Below are positions 8,560 to 18,971 of a stretch of DNA of 30,476 bases, one piece after another. Below the pieces are notes generated by a model. It was not told the DNA's origin. It made no database searches and saw nothing but the letters and a program-made list of their open reading frames with translations. Positions within the stretch are counted from its first letter, which is position 1, and each line of letters begins with the position of its first letter. The DNA lies in contig NEEC01000166.1 of the NCBI GenBank assembly GCA_002189035.1, forward strand, positions 1 to 30,476, written 5' to 3'. Source of the stretch: Utricularia gibba. Lineage: Eukaryota > Streptophyta > Magnoliopsida > Lamiales > Lentibulariaceae. A program made the position numbers and the translations under genes.

Positions 8560-9676
8560 CAAAGGTTGGGCTTTGATCGACGTTCTCGATTTGAATTCAA
8601 TATCCATTGTGCTTAATTCGACCGCCCACTTGGCGACCCTTCTGGAAATTTCAAGTCGAGATAGGATATTCTTCAAAGGCTGATTGGTGAATACCATGAT
8701 GTGCCGATCCTAGAAATAGGATCTCATTTTGGTGGCCGCCATTTTCAAAGCCAAGATGAATTTCTCTATCACTGTGTATCGGGTTATGGACGGTAGGAAA
8801 ACCTTGCTCACATAATACACCAGCAGGTGCTTTTCTCCTAAGATGGTTGTCAAGACTATGCTGACCGCAACGGGTGATATTGATAGATAAAGCCCAAGGG
8901 GTTCTCCTTCTTTCGGAGACATCAACAGTGGCGGTGATGATAGATATTCCATAAGTTTTTCGAAAGCAACCTGACAATCCTCGTTCTATTCCATAGTGTT
9001 TCCCTTCCAGAGAGCCTTGAAGAAAGATGCCGATCTATCAGCAGATCGGGATATGAACCGACTGAGGGCAGTCAATTTACCCGTAAGGCTTTGATACTCT
9101 TTGATTGTCCTTGGAGGTTGCATTTCGCATATTGCTTTGATCTTTGCTGGATCGGCCTCGATCCCTCTTTTCGATACGTAGTACCCGAGGAACTTCCCAC
9201 TCTGCACCCTGAAGCAGCATTTCAACGGATTGAGTTTTAATCTCTATGATCGACATAGAGAGAAACAGGAATCCAAATACGTCAAATAATCTTCTTCATA
9301 GAAGTACCGATTTCAGAAGAAAAGATTTTGTTCACCAGCCTCTGATAAGTTGCCCAGCATTCTTCAAGCCAAAGGGCATCGCAACATAGCAGTAAACTCC
9401 ATCCTTGGTGTAGAATTTGGTTTTTGGTTGGTCCTTCTCGGCGACAAAGATTTGATGATATCCAAAATAGGCATCCATGGTGCTCAGGAATCAGGATCCG
9501 GCGATGGCATCCACCAGTTTATCAATCTTCGGCAAGGGGTAAAGATCCCTCTCGTAGCAGCGTTGAGGTCGGTGAAGTCGACACACATTCAACATTTTCC
9601 CCCGGGCTTAAGGACAACGACCGCATTGGCTCCCCATTCGGAGTACTGGATCTCCTTCACATAGCCAACCTCCAAG
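8560..9676 (-). pseudogene. Tat-lineage reverse transcriptase (most) and first RNase H, broken
   Basis: Reading minus from 9,676: VGYVKEIQYSEWGANAVVV, VCVDFTDLN, a frameshifted palm segment, CYVAMPFGLKNAG, LVNKIFSSEIGTSM, LKLNPLKCCF, SGKFLGYYVSKRGIEADP, KIKAICEMQPPRTIKEYQ, LTGKLTALSRFIS, then the RNase H segment VYYVSKVF and MAATKMRSYF, and RVAKWAVELSTMDIEF. The block that should hold the YIDDM catalytic motif, between GTSM and EDYL near 9,280-9,300, is missing. Stops and frameshifts occur throughout. The N-terminal end of RT is separated from this part by the truncated LTR at 9,677-10,801. Confidence 0.8.
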
Positions 9677-10801
9677 AGAATCGATTCACTGGATGACTCA
9701 TCTTCGAGATGCTACTATGGGAAGCTAACCAAGTGTTAGTACCAAGATCTCGAATATGATAGCTGTGCAAGTAAGCTTAGACTTGAGGTCAACAAAATTA
9801 TCTTGATCTTAAGCTCATATTTTCGCTCATTACTAATGGAAGCCTAACCATGGTTTGCCTAGTATGGATGAGTAGGGATGTGACTCCTTAAGGTTGGAGA
9901 TAGTTGATTGATCAATAAAGGATTCATCACTCATGTTAGCAATGAGATCATATCTCAAGTAATTGCATCAAAGCCTAACAATAAGTCCTAGGCCTAGAAT
10001 GACACTCGAATTGTTTGAGTAGGTCATTGAGTGTTAGTGCTTGAATGCAATTATAAGTTCGATACATCATAAAGACACACACCCATGTTCTGGTATCGAA
10101 TGACATATAAGTATGATGAAAGCTGTTCATTACATGGTGGCTGCTCATGGAAAGGCTCAATCAGTTCACATGATTATTCTTTAATCTTGGGGATCATGAT
10201 ATGTTGCTAGACATCACTCATGATCGATAATAATGGATTTGATTAATTAAGAGTTAATTAATAAATCCATTATTACGGCCTTGATTGAGGAAGCCTATAG
10301 GGTCACACACAATAATGGAGTCACTCATCGATATAAAATAGAATGACACAATTACATGAAATGTAATTGGTAAAGTGGATAAATTAAATAGAGAGTTAAT
10401 TTGAGATTAATATTGATTAAACTCAAAATAAAAGATCTCATATATATATGATTTGATATGTCACAAAATTTCTATCAAAAAGATTTAGATCTTGAGATCT
10501 GCTCCAAGGTCTTCGTGCTCTCTGAGATTGATCCACAAGGAGCCTTTTTTCTCTACTAGCACCTGAGAAATTCGACCAGCATTCAAGAACCTTGAGAAGG
10601 TTATCGACGGAGTGCTCCACGTGTGGATACATAGAGGCCGTCTGCTGTTGGCGGTTGGTGAACAACCGAGTCATCTGAAAGGTATTTTGAACATCCCTGA
10701 ATCTGACGTATACCGTATTCCAAGATCTGCGATTGGGGTTTCTCAAAAATTTTAAAATTCCGCTGCTTTTGAGATATACAATGTCTACAAGAAACCCAAC
10801 A
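9677..10801 (+). mobile_element. Truncated LTR (probably Ty1/copia) inserted in the Tat RT
   Basis: This matches positions 14,552-15,684 in inverted orientation at roughly 93% by eye. It ends ...GAAACCCAACA at 10,801, the same terminus as TGTTGGGTTTC at 14,552. The other terminus is missing: homology stops at GAGAATCGATTC (about 9,677), about 320 bp short of the full 1,454-bp LTR, and Tat RT sequence follows directly. About four RT codons also seem lost at that side, so a deletion removed the LTR end and a little flank. The plus orientation rests on the CCGCTGC...CCCAACA end, which resembles copia LTR 3' ends. Confidence 0.78.
10228..10274. repeat. Imperfect palindrome inside the LTR
   Basis: TAATGGATTTGATTAATTAA pairs with the following TTAATTAATAAATCCATTA around a very short centre. 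The counterpart in the other LTR copy is near 15,080-15,125. It could form a hairpin or simply be AT-rich LTR structure. Confidence 0.6.
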
Positions 10802-11580
10802 CTCTCTCGTTTTTTCTTTGATGATCCGGCACTTTTCTTCAAAAAAATGCCATTGTTTTTGCCGAATCGGCTTTGCTCCCGGATAGGTATCAATATGATG
10901 TTCAGAAATAGATCGGTTGATATCCACAAAGTCAGCAGTAGACCAAACAAAAATATCTGCATTCTTTCTTAGAAGTCCCACTAACCTTTCCTCAAATTCG
11001 ACGTTCAAGTTGGTGCCAATGCGGGTCGTCTTTTGTGTATCTTTTGGTACTAACTGCAATGACTTGTACCCCACTGGTTCCATTGCTTGCCTGGGAGGTT
11101 CCTTTTCCACCATCATTATTCTTGATTTCTTCGCGTAGGGATCTCGGTAGGAAGACACATAAAAGGATCGGGCGGCTGGTTTGTCGATATCCAGCGTATA
11201 GATGCCCGTTGGTGTTGGAAACTTAACTCTCAGGTGCACGATTGATGGTAACATACCGAATTGGTTGATGCCGGGTCGGCCAAGAATGATGTTATATGAG
11301 ACCTGCGAGTTCAATATCAAGAATTCCAGTCTTTTTGTCCAGTTTCGGCCTGCAACACCAAAGGTTACGAGAAGGGTTATTTTTCCGACCGTCTGCACAG
11401 CCCATTGATCGAATGCGTATAATTCCATGCGGATTGGACGGATATCCCCCTCCTTAGACGATGTGAGTAACTCGACAGCTTCTTTCTTCATGATGTTGTA
11501 GGAAGATCCCTGATTGACGAGAATTCTCCTAACCTTGGTGCTTCCGCATATCCCTGCTAAGGTTCATTTCATGCGATTGG
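10802..11580 (-). pseudogene. Tat-lineage aspartic protease and N-terminal RT fragment
   Basis: On the minus strand the reading holds VRRILVNQGSSYNI (about 11,540-11,493), where the family has D-T/S-G. It continues with GRNWTKRLEFLILNSQVSYN, IILGRPGINQFGMLPSIVHL and FPTPTGI, the usual C-terminal half of a Tat protease. RT begins further on with YPGAKPIRQKQWHFFEEKCR and ends at IIKEKTRE, where the LTR insertion starts (10,801). The catalytic Asp codon reads AAT (Asn) and the next residue is Gln, so the protease would be inactive. The region 11,491-10,802 is otherwise open. Confidence 0.8.
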
Positions 11581-11645
11581 CCCGATGAGAACATCTCTTT
11601 AATAGAATCTGATCTCCTCTTTCGCTCTGTCCTTTGTGTGAGGTC

Positions 11646-12900
11646 TCAGGTCGCACCATTCCTCCCAGTGTCAGCATGATATTGCTCAATCATCCTTTTC
11701 ATCACTCGATAGTTGACAATATCGTGCCCTATTGTCTTGTGTATCTCATAATAGGAGCCCATTTTGGTTGGTCCCACCTGATACACTTCACGGCGTTTAT
11801 TCAGTCGGGGGACCCTGTTGTGCTGCACTTCTTGCTGCAACCCCGACCGAATTTCTAGGTGGCTTTTCATTTCGGCTCTGAGGTCGTCATCGACTCGGAT
11901 GTATTTCATGATCTTTCTCAAGCTCTCTTTTTGGTGGTCATACCGAATAAAATAAAGTGTTGCCTTTGAAGGTAGAGCTTCGATGTTGATAGCGTATGGG
12001 TAGTGAAGAGCAACACAAACTCTCAATAAGATCCTACACTACACGGTTCTAACTGCTTGAACCAAGTCTTTGCTCCCTTTTGGAGCGAGCAAGTGAACAG
12101 CTTACATGGGATATGGGGTCCCTTTTTTCATCATATGTGGGTAGTTTGTCGGGGACCCTGAATCCCCTCTCTGGTTCTTCCCCAATTAATTCATCCTAGA
12201 AGGGGTCGAAGAGCAGTGCTGGGGTACCGGCCGCTCCTTCAATGCTGCTCTTCAGAGCCAAGTCAATATCGGCCAGAACGTCCCTCTTCCAGTGCATACG
12301 TTCTGAGCAAAGGCATCCCTAAAGCCTCTACTCTCTCTCCTCTTGGGCAGTGTTTGTCTGCCAATAAGTCTTCTTCTCTCACAAATCTGGTCTAGTTCTC
12401 CTTTCAGCTCTTCCTACCTTTTTTCAAGATCTCTCCAGTCATGTTTCCCCTATCGGTTCCTGGCTCATAGATGACTTGGTTGCACCTCTTCCTTCGCAAC
12501 ATCTCCTCCACGGTTTCGGATTCAGTCTCCGTGTCCGGGGAGTATTCCGGAATGAGGGGTTGGTTTTCTGCTCGTTGTGTGGTTTCAAGTGTACCCTCCT
12601 GTGCATTGAGTTCAACCCCGAAGATGCTTTAAAGTCAGAGAAGATTTTCGTCACAAGGGCTTTCAGTTGTTCCCTACGAATGACCATGAGGCCGGGGTCT
12701 TGTATGCCGGCACTTCCTTCATTGCCGGAGTTGGTGGCCATGCTATTTTCCACCATGATGGATGTTTGGTGAGCGGCTTCTGTGGATTTCTCGAGTGGGA
12801 CAATAGATCTTGCCCCACGGATGTGTTGTTGTACTGCACTTTGCTTGTGAGAAGGGCCTGGCGCATCGTCCGTCCGCGTGAGATGATGGATGGATGGCAT
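11646..12900 (-). pseudogene. Tat-lineage gag remnant
   Basis: The N-terminal part (12,900-12,439) begins at an ATG and is a polar sequence of low conservation. The core between about 12,430 and 12,030 is broken by stops. The C-terminal part (12,026-11,646) keeps LRKIMKYIRVDDDLRAEM and then YYEIHKTIGHDIVNYRVMKR. The latter corresponds to the Tat gag zinc-finger-like motif C-x2-H-x3-GH-x4-C, but both Cys codons are TAT (Tyr), at 11,748-11,750 and 11,709-11,711. Gag forms the particle and binds RNA. This one could not bind zinc. Confidence 0.7.
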
Positions 12901-12938
12901 GCATTCGACACTTCCGCGATGAACGACCCCCCCCCCCC

Positions 12939-12955
12939 CAAGATGGGCACCAAAA
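12939..12955 (-). other. Primer binding site of the Tat element
   Basis: On the minus strand, immediately after the LTR terminus TTAACA, comes TTTTGGTGCCCATCTTG and a run of 13 G (12,927-12,939). The TGG(T/C)GCCCA core resembles primer sites of other Tat elements. I cannot name the tRNA with confidence. Confidence 0.6.
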
Positions 12956-13478
12956 TGTTAAGGGTGAAAATCGGCACTGGATTCGGAACCAATTTTTCGG
13001 TTATGGAGTTCACCATATGCGTCGAAACCGAGTAGGGGTTTAGCGAAAATATAGAAGGACAAAGGTTTTTTACGTGGAAACCGTCGAAGAATGGAAAAAC
13101 CATGCAGCTTGTCAGAGCTCACCGGAAAATGACTTCACTAGACAGCGGTGGGGAGGAAATACAAGTTGGAGGGCTTGGAGTCCAACCCTTTTCTTTTCAG
13201 AATTTCTCCTATTTATAGAAGAGGTCGATCTGACCGAATCATGAATTCCGTAGTAGTCGGCTGCTTTCTGTGCTTATTGTACGTGCTGTGATTCTGCCCC
13301 TGGATAACTGCCAACTGCTCTGCTATTACCGTAATTTGCTACTTTTCAATCTGTCCAAAACAGCCGCTTCTAACAAACCCTGATAGTTATCGGTCTATCG
13401 GCATGTGCCGGTGTGTTAGAACATCTTTTGGCTACTTTTTCAGTAACCGATTAGCCAGGCCCGATTTAGACCCCATTA
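12956..13478 (-). repeat. 5' LTR of the Tat element
   Basis: The LTR is 523 bp. On the minus strand it begins TAATGGGGTCTAAATCGG (expected TG mutated to TA) and ends CACCCTTAACA. A TATA box, TATAAATA, lies at 13,210-13,217 on the minus strand, about 260 bp into the LTR. It matches the solo LTR at 18,972-19,506 end to end in the opposite orientation, which confirms both boundaries. Positions 13,479-13,483 (AAGAG) would be the target-site duplication, but its partner is outside the window. Confidence 0.85.
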
Positions 13479-13483
13479 AAGAG

Positions 13484-14551
13484 ACTCTTCATGAACCTCT
13501 TCTTTTTCTTGAATTTATTTCTCCAAGTGCTCCTCAATGAGTCCATCCATGACATCCACCGCACAAATGCTCTCAAAATCCCTAGGGTAATTCTTCACAT
13601 CGTTCATATCCAATGTGATTTTGTCTTCATCAAAAGAAAGCTCAATGGTCCCCATCTTTACATTGATGATAGCATTTGAGGTGCTCAAAAATGGTCTGCT
13701 ATCCTTTGATCCTCCAGTGGGTATATTCACCACATAAAAAATCAGCTGGGAACACAAGATGCTCAATTTTCACCAAAACATCCTCCATCAAGCATTTGGG
13801 AGAAATTACTCTCCTATCCGCTAGCTCAATTTGCACACCCAATGCTTGCAAAGGTCCCAACCTAAGTGCCTCATAAACAGAATTCGACATCACACTTATA
13901 GACATTCCAAGTCTGTCATAGCTCTCTTGATGCACAAATCTCCTATTTTGCATCGAATAAAAAACGTACCCGGATCCTTGCGTTTTTCGAGTAGTTTCCA
14001 TGTGAGAAGTGCTGAGCAGCTTTCACTCAATTTCACCTTTCCCTTCTCCTTCAGTTTGGGTTTGGGCATATATAGCTGCTTCAAATATTTAACACTCTTT
14101 GGCACAAGATCAATATACTCCAAGTTAAATTCAATTGAGTGTTTCCCAATGCTTTGAAAATTTATTCCTTCTCTGTTTGCTCTTCTTTCATCTTCAGCCT
14201 TTTTGGAAAAAGAGGCTAGGTCACCTTCACAGTGACAGGTTCTGGTAGTATTTCAATTTCGTCTTCACCCTGAACAACAACTTCATACTCTTTTGTTTCG
14301 TTTTCCTTAGTCTCAATCTGGACCAATTCTCACCCAGGCTTCTCTTCTCCAATCATAAGTGTCATGTCACTAATGTTCGGTCCTCCACTGGAATTTGGGT
14401 TTGACTTGGGTTGAGATGGTAAGCTCCCTTTCTATTTTACATCTCCATACTCTGCTGCCAACTAACTCACTTGGACCTCCAAATTCCGGATTGCTTATTG
14501 ATTTTCAGCTTGATTTTTGATTGATTGCGCCATGAATGTATTCAACATTTC
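13484..14551 (-). pseudogene. Older Athila-like element: gag C-terminus and aspartic protease
   Basis: Minus-strand blocks are MLNTFMAQSIKNQAENQ, AIRNLEVQV (the gag-end motif of Athila), PNISDMTLMIGEEKPG, KDPGTFFIRCKIG, then the protease active-site region DLG-MSISVMSNSVYEAL, LADRRVISPKCLMEDVLVKI, VFPADF and SRPFLSTSNAIINVK. The active-site frame shifts by one base inside DLG-x-S (near 13,905), so the protease is dead. Stops replace conserved residues in gag. After EEHLEK the linker toward RT is cut at 13,479-13,483 by the Tat LTR, which shows that Tat inserted here. Confidence 0.8.
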
Positions 14552-16005
14552 TGTTGGGTTTCTCGTAGACATCGTATGTCTCAAAAGCAGCGGAATTTAA
14601 AATTTTTGAGAAACCCCAAATGCAGATCTTAGAATACGGTATACATCAGGCAAAGGGATGTTCAAAATACCTTTCAGATGGCTCTGTTGTTCACCAACCG
14701 CCAATAGCAGACGGACTCTATGGTATCCACATGTGGAGCACTCCGTGACTACCTTCTCAAGGCTCTTGAATGCTGGTCGAATTTCTCAGGTGCTAGTAGA
14801 GAAAAACGCCTCCTTGTGGATCAATCTTAAAGAGCACCAAGACCTTTGGAGCAGATCTCAAGATCTCATCTTTTTCGATAGATATTTTGTGACATATCAA
14901 ATCATATCTATATGAGATCTTGTATTTTGAGTTTAATCAATATTAATCTCAAAATAGCTCTCTATTTAATTTATCCACTTTACCAATTTGCATCTCATGT
15001 AATTGTGTCATTCTATTTTATATCGATGAGTGACTCCAGTATTGTGTGTGACCCTATAGGCTTCTTCAATCAAGATTGTAATAATGGATTTATTAATTAA
15101 CTCTTAATTAATCAAATCCATCATTATCGATCATGAGTGATGTCTAGCAACATATCATGATCCCCAAGATTAAAGAATAATCAGGTGAACTGATTGAGCA
15201 CTTCCATGACCAGCTACCATGCAATGAACAACTTTCATCATACTTATATCTCATTCGGTATCAGAACATGGGTGTGTGTCTTTCTGATGTATCGAACTTA
15301 TAATTGCATTCAAGCACTAACACTCAATGACCTACTCAAACAATTCGAGTGTCATTACCCTAGGCCCAGGACTTATTGTTAGGCTTTGATGCAATTACTT
15401 GAGATATGATCTCATCGCTAACATGAGTGATGAATCCTTTATTGATCAATCAACTATCTCCAACCTTAAGGAGTCACATCCCTACTCATCCATACTAGGT
15501 AAGCCATGGTTAGGCTCCCATTAGTTGCATGAGCGAAAATGTGAGTTTAAGATCAAGATAATTTTGTTGATCTCAAGTCTAAGCTTACTTGCATGGCTGT
15601 CATATTTGAGATCTTGCTACTGACACTTGGTTAGCTTCCCATAGTAGCATCTCGAAGATGAGTCATCCAGTGAATCGATTCTCTAATCGACACCCACAGA
15701 TAGGCTCTAGTAATCTCATTACATCAATTGTGAGAACCATTGCTTAAACAGTTTAGGGAACTCAATGTGTGCCAGCCTCTCCGTATTTGTGATATCCTTA
15801 TTTCACAAACACTCTAGCCAGGGAGTGTTTAACTTGATCATGAGTACTTGAAGAATCTCACATTATGATCTCATCATAATTTCTATAGCACATAGATCAA
15901 GTAAAGGATTTTATCAATGATATAAATTTGATCACAATTCAAAGTAAATATCAAAGGATAAGATTTGGCAATGAGTTGATTGTCTTTAGAACACATACAC
16001 TAACA
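14552..16005 (-). mobile_element. Solo LTR, 1,454 bp, TSD ATTTC (probably Ty1/copia)
   Basis: The termini are TGTTGGGTTTC at 14,552 and ACACTAACA at 16,005. The flanks are a perfect ATTTC duplication at 14,547-14,551 and 16,006-16,010. No internal retrotransposon sequence is attached, so this is a solo LTR left by recombination between two LTRs. The inverted partner at 9,677-10,801 is a truncated copy. Minus orientation is inferred because the GCTGCTTTTGAG...CCCAACA end looks like a copia 3' LTR end. It interrupts the gag of the older Athila-like element, whose reading resumes on each side. Confidence 0.88.
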
Positions 16006-16010
16006 ATTTC

Positions 16011-16549
16011 TTCCAACGAATTTCCGAAATTCCCTCCAGCATTGCCTTGATTTGAGGCTTGAAATGGCTGCTAGTTCTGTTGATTTTGCCTTTGAAATAG
16101 AGGTGCATGATGAGATTTTTGCTCTTGAAAATTTTACTACCCCATTGTTGAGCTTTTCCCTTTGCAAAAATTTTCATTGTTACTTCAACGAAAATTTGGA
16201 TAATCCCTCTAGCTTGGATTGTAAGTATTTCAATATGAATCATATTTATTTCTCTGCTAGGGTCCAAATATCCCATGATTTTGGCATGCTCTTCTTCAAA
16301 TAAATCTAGACACTTATCCACAACATGCCCTGTTCTGTGACAGTTTCGCATAGAATGTTCTTAGCCTGGAATAAGAATAGCTCCTTCATCATTTCTGACA
16401 TAGTAACAACATTCTTCGTGAGTTCAATCTCTGAAACCTTAGGCTTACTCTCCACTTCATACACTTTCTTGTTTGAGGCTTGCTTTCTGATAATATGCTT
16501 GGAATGCTCAAACAATGAAAGAGCTTCAGTTGGTGTAATTTTCAATTAA
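16011..16549 (-). pseudogene. Older Athila-like element: gag middle region with CCHC knuckle
   Basis: On the minus strand, TPTEALSLFEHSKHIIRKQA and KKVYEVESKPKVSEIELTKN are followed by ILCET/CHRTGHVVDKC, a C-x2-C-x4-H-x4-C zinc knuckle split by a one-base loss near 16,350. Then come EEEHAKIMGYLDPSREI, YNPS-stop-RDYPNFR-stop-SNNENF and GKAQQW. In YNPSW.RDYPNFRW the two Trp codons are TAG and TGA. The YNP-W-R-PNF-W pattern is an Athila gag signature. The N-terminal part of gag is not found right of 16,549, so the element is truncated or too decayed there. Confidence 0.75.
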
Positions 16550-17157
16550 CAATCCTAATTTAAGACTATTTATGTTATTCTTTCCAGTTTTTATGCTTTA
16601 CCAATTCTAAATAATTAATTGGGTTCATTTTTATTGCCTTAATTTTCCAGGTATAATAAGCTCGGGCCAGGTATAATAAAGAGCTTCGGTTCTAGGCCAT
16701 ATTTCTTTGGCTCATAATCATTCGACTAAATTGTCTCAGCCTGAAAGAAAACCTAAACCCAAAAAATGGGCCAGGCCGGCCCGACCCCATTCGAAATCCC
16801 AACTCTACTTTCTTATTCATAAATTCATAATTTTAATACGTTTGGTTTGTTGGAAAAATCAATTCTTTGAATACAACAAGTAAATGATACGACAAAAAAA
16901 TCTGATTTTTAAAATTTATTTTCAGTTAGAAATAAATCCTAATGATTATTTCATAATATTGAAATGAATGGAAAAATGCAAGTAATATTAAATTATTTAA
17001 TAAGAATATTTTAGTAATATAAATATAAAATACCTAATATCTAAATATTAATACCATTTAACTAGCGAAGAAGTTTAATGACAAAAAACTTAATATTTAA
17101 CCAAATAAAATTTTACATTAATTCATCTAAACCAAATATATTAAACTCATTCCATAC
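16550..17157. other. AT-rich region without a recognisable gene
   Basis: I see no coding sequence. A 13-bp direct repeat CCAGGTATAATAA occurs at 16,648-16,660 and 16,667-16,679, and a GC-rich near-palindrome GGGCCAGGCCGGCCCGA lies near 16,770. It may hold the decayed 5' end of the older Athila-like element. Confidence 0.5.
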
Positions 17158-17162
17158 CCATT

Positions 17163-18310
17163 TGATAGGTTATTTTGTATTACTTATATTTGTGCTTTTT
17201 GAGACTCACTTAGATGGGTTTTGCATTCTTTTTATCCCACTTTCTTTATGTTTCTAGGAGAATTTTATATCTTTCATACCACTTTGATCTTTTTGGAGGG
17301 AAAGTGTGTTTTGTGATTTTTCAGGATAATTTTGACTTAATTTGGGGGATTTTCGAGCTACTTTGATGGAGACAAAGATTTGGTCCATCCGAATGAAGAC
17401 TCGGTCAAAGATTCTCGGATAAGATAAGATTCACATCTTATCTTGGAAAATTTGGATCTCATCCTAGAAGATTTGTATCAAATCTTAGAAGATTCGGATA
17501 GAAGATTTGATGCGAGCCCATCAAGAAAGCTCAACAAATCCCCACCATTATATAAAAATCCAAACACGAAGACTAAAGGAGCGAATGGTGGACGACCAGA
17601 GAGTCAATCTAGGGTTTAGAGTAGAGTCTAGCATGTTTTGGATTCATTTCCTTTCGTTTTTCATCAACTTTTGTTCTTTAGAGTCTAGCATGCGCGTGTG
17701 AGCGCTTGTGGCTGAGGATCTGCTGTGAAGCCTTGCTTACTCAAGTCCTGCGCGTGTGACTGTCTTACCATGTTTTTCAGCATTTAATTTGAGGTCTGAT
17801 TCTGTTTTTCGCAACGTTTTCTTTACCAACGTGATCTTTAGGTTGGCTTCAAGCACCTAAGGAGAAGGGCTCAATCGGACATCGTTGGTAAGACACATTT
17901 TGTCTCATCTGTCTGCGAGGTGAGAGGTGTAGGGGTTAGATTTGGGTGTGGGGAAAACATGGGTTATCATAAGAGGTGAAATGGCTGTGGTGGCGTGGTT
18001 GATTCCATAATCCCATAAAGCAAGGGACGGTGCTATAACAGTCACCGAGTAGCACTATTTTAGCATAACACCCCCAAAGCTTGCGCAAGCAGGTCAGTTC
18101 TCAAGGTTTGCACACACGCAAGGGCGAGTTCTCAAGGTGGATCTTAGATCCAAGGCCACTTTTCTTATTGTCTTCAAAACCAAATCTTTCTTTTGTTTTG
18201 GGTCTTTTTTCAGTCTTTTTTTGAAAAGAATATTCTAATAACAATTCTCTATGGATACGATCTTATTTTATTACTTCGATGCTTTCTGTGCACTTGCAGA
18301 ATAACCATCA
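17163..18310 (+). mobile_element. Solo LTR, 1,148 bp, TSD CCATT (gypsy-type)
   Basis: The termini are TGATAGGTTATT at 17,163 and ATAACCATCA at 18,310, with a perfect CCATT duplication at 17,158-17,162 and 18,311-18,315. A TATA box, TATATAAAAA, lies at about 17,549-17,558 on the plus strand, and a CTATGGATACGATC stretch near the end resembles the 3' part of gypsy LTRs, so the orientation is plus. There are no internal sequences. The family is uncertain; the TGATA...CATCA ends suggest an Athila-like element. The 64-aa ORF inside (17,507-17,701) is not a gene. Confidence 0.82.
17549..17558 (+). promoter_or_regulatory. TATA box of the solo LTR
   Basis: TATATAAAAA lies about 390 bp from the LTR start, at the expected U3 end, and supports plus orientation. 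Confidence 0.55.
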
Positions 18311-18315
18311 CCATT

Positions 18316-18966
18316 ACACACACAAAAAGGTGCTCAAATTTGATTTTTGGATAAATATGCAACTTCTAACATTAATATACACGTATTAAATTTTTTTTTG
18401 AAACTTGAAATTTTATTAATAAATAAATATTACTTTTTGTGACTTCTAATCACATTTATTATCATTAACGTTTAGACCCTTCCATGTTTAACAACAATAC
18501 CCAGATAAGGTAATTTATAATCATTAATTACATCAAACCTGATTTCATTTTTCATATGGAAGTAAAGGATATAGAGAGCGGTTGGATTAATATTCTATTT
18601 TACCTTTTGAACATAATACATATATTTATAATATATCTTAACTTTAAAATTTATTTACAAATTAACTTTATATTACATTTAGCATTGTTAGAGAACATAT
18701 TATATTATATTTTTAAATAAATTTATCATTTAAATTTTAATAAAAATAATTTATAATTTTAGTTAACATATTTTATTCTTAAATTTCTAAAAATATATAT
18801 CTAAAATTATTTTTTTCCAAAATTCATTATTTTAAGTATATTTAACAAAGAAATGTTAATTATCATGTTTTATAATATTGATAATTATATATATATATAT
18901 ATTATTTATAAAAATAAAAAAAATTTATTAAATTATAATGTTTGTTCTATTTTCATTTTACTATTC
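18316..18966. other. Very AT-rich spacer with (TA)n tract
   Basis: No gene is recognised. The stretch has many TTTAAATTT-like runs and a short (AT)n microsatellite at about 18,885-18,902. Confidence 0.7.
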
Positions 18967-18971
18967 AATAC

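Larger units (their letters stand above)
1..13478 (-). mobile_element. Tat-lineage Ty3/gypsy retrotransposon, decayed, 3' end outside window
   Basis: Read on the minus strand, the order is LTR (13,478-12,956), primer site, gag, protease, RT, RNase H, a second RNase H, integrase, a non-coding stretch with a tandem duplication, and an ORF on the opposite strand. A second RNase H with a VDGS motif after the first, and an antisense extra ORF beyond integrase, are known traits of the Tat/Ogre lineage. Every coding block has stops or frameshifts, so the copy is dead. Two later insertions interrupt it: an Athila-type element at 151-5,490 and a truncated LTR at 9,677-10,801. The 3' LTR must lie left of base 1, so its target-site duplication cannot be checked. 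The right flank is the linker after an older Athila protease, which shows where the element landed. Confidence 0.85.

Noticed and set aside
10438-10962. 174-aa minus-strand ORF
   Set aside because: It crosses the boundary between the truncated LTR and the Tat RT in a frame that is not the RT frame.
16765-16785. GC-rich palindrome GGGCCAGGCCGGCCCGA as a possible transposon terminus
   Set aside because: No partner terminus or target-site duplication was found nearby.
17507-17701. Short plus-strand ORF downstream of a TATA box
   Set aside because: It lies within a solo LTR flanked by CCATT; it is transcribed-leader-like sequence without a domain.
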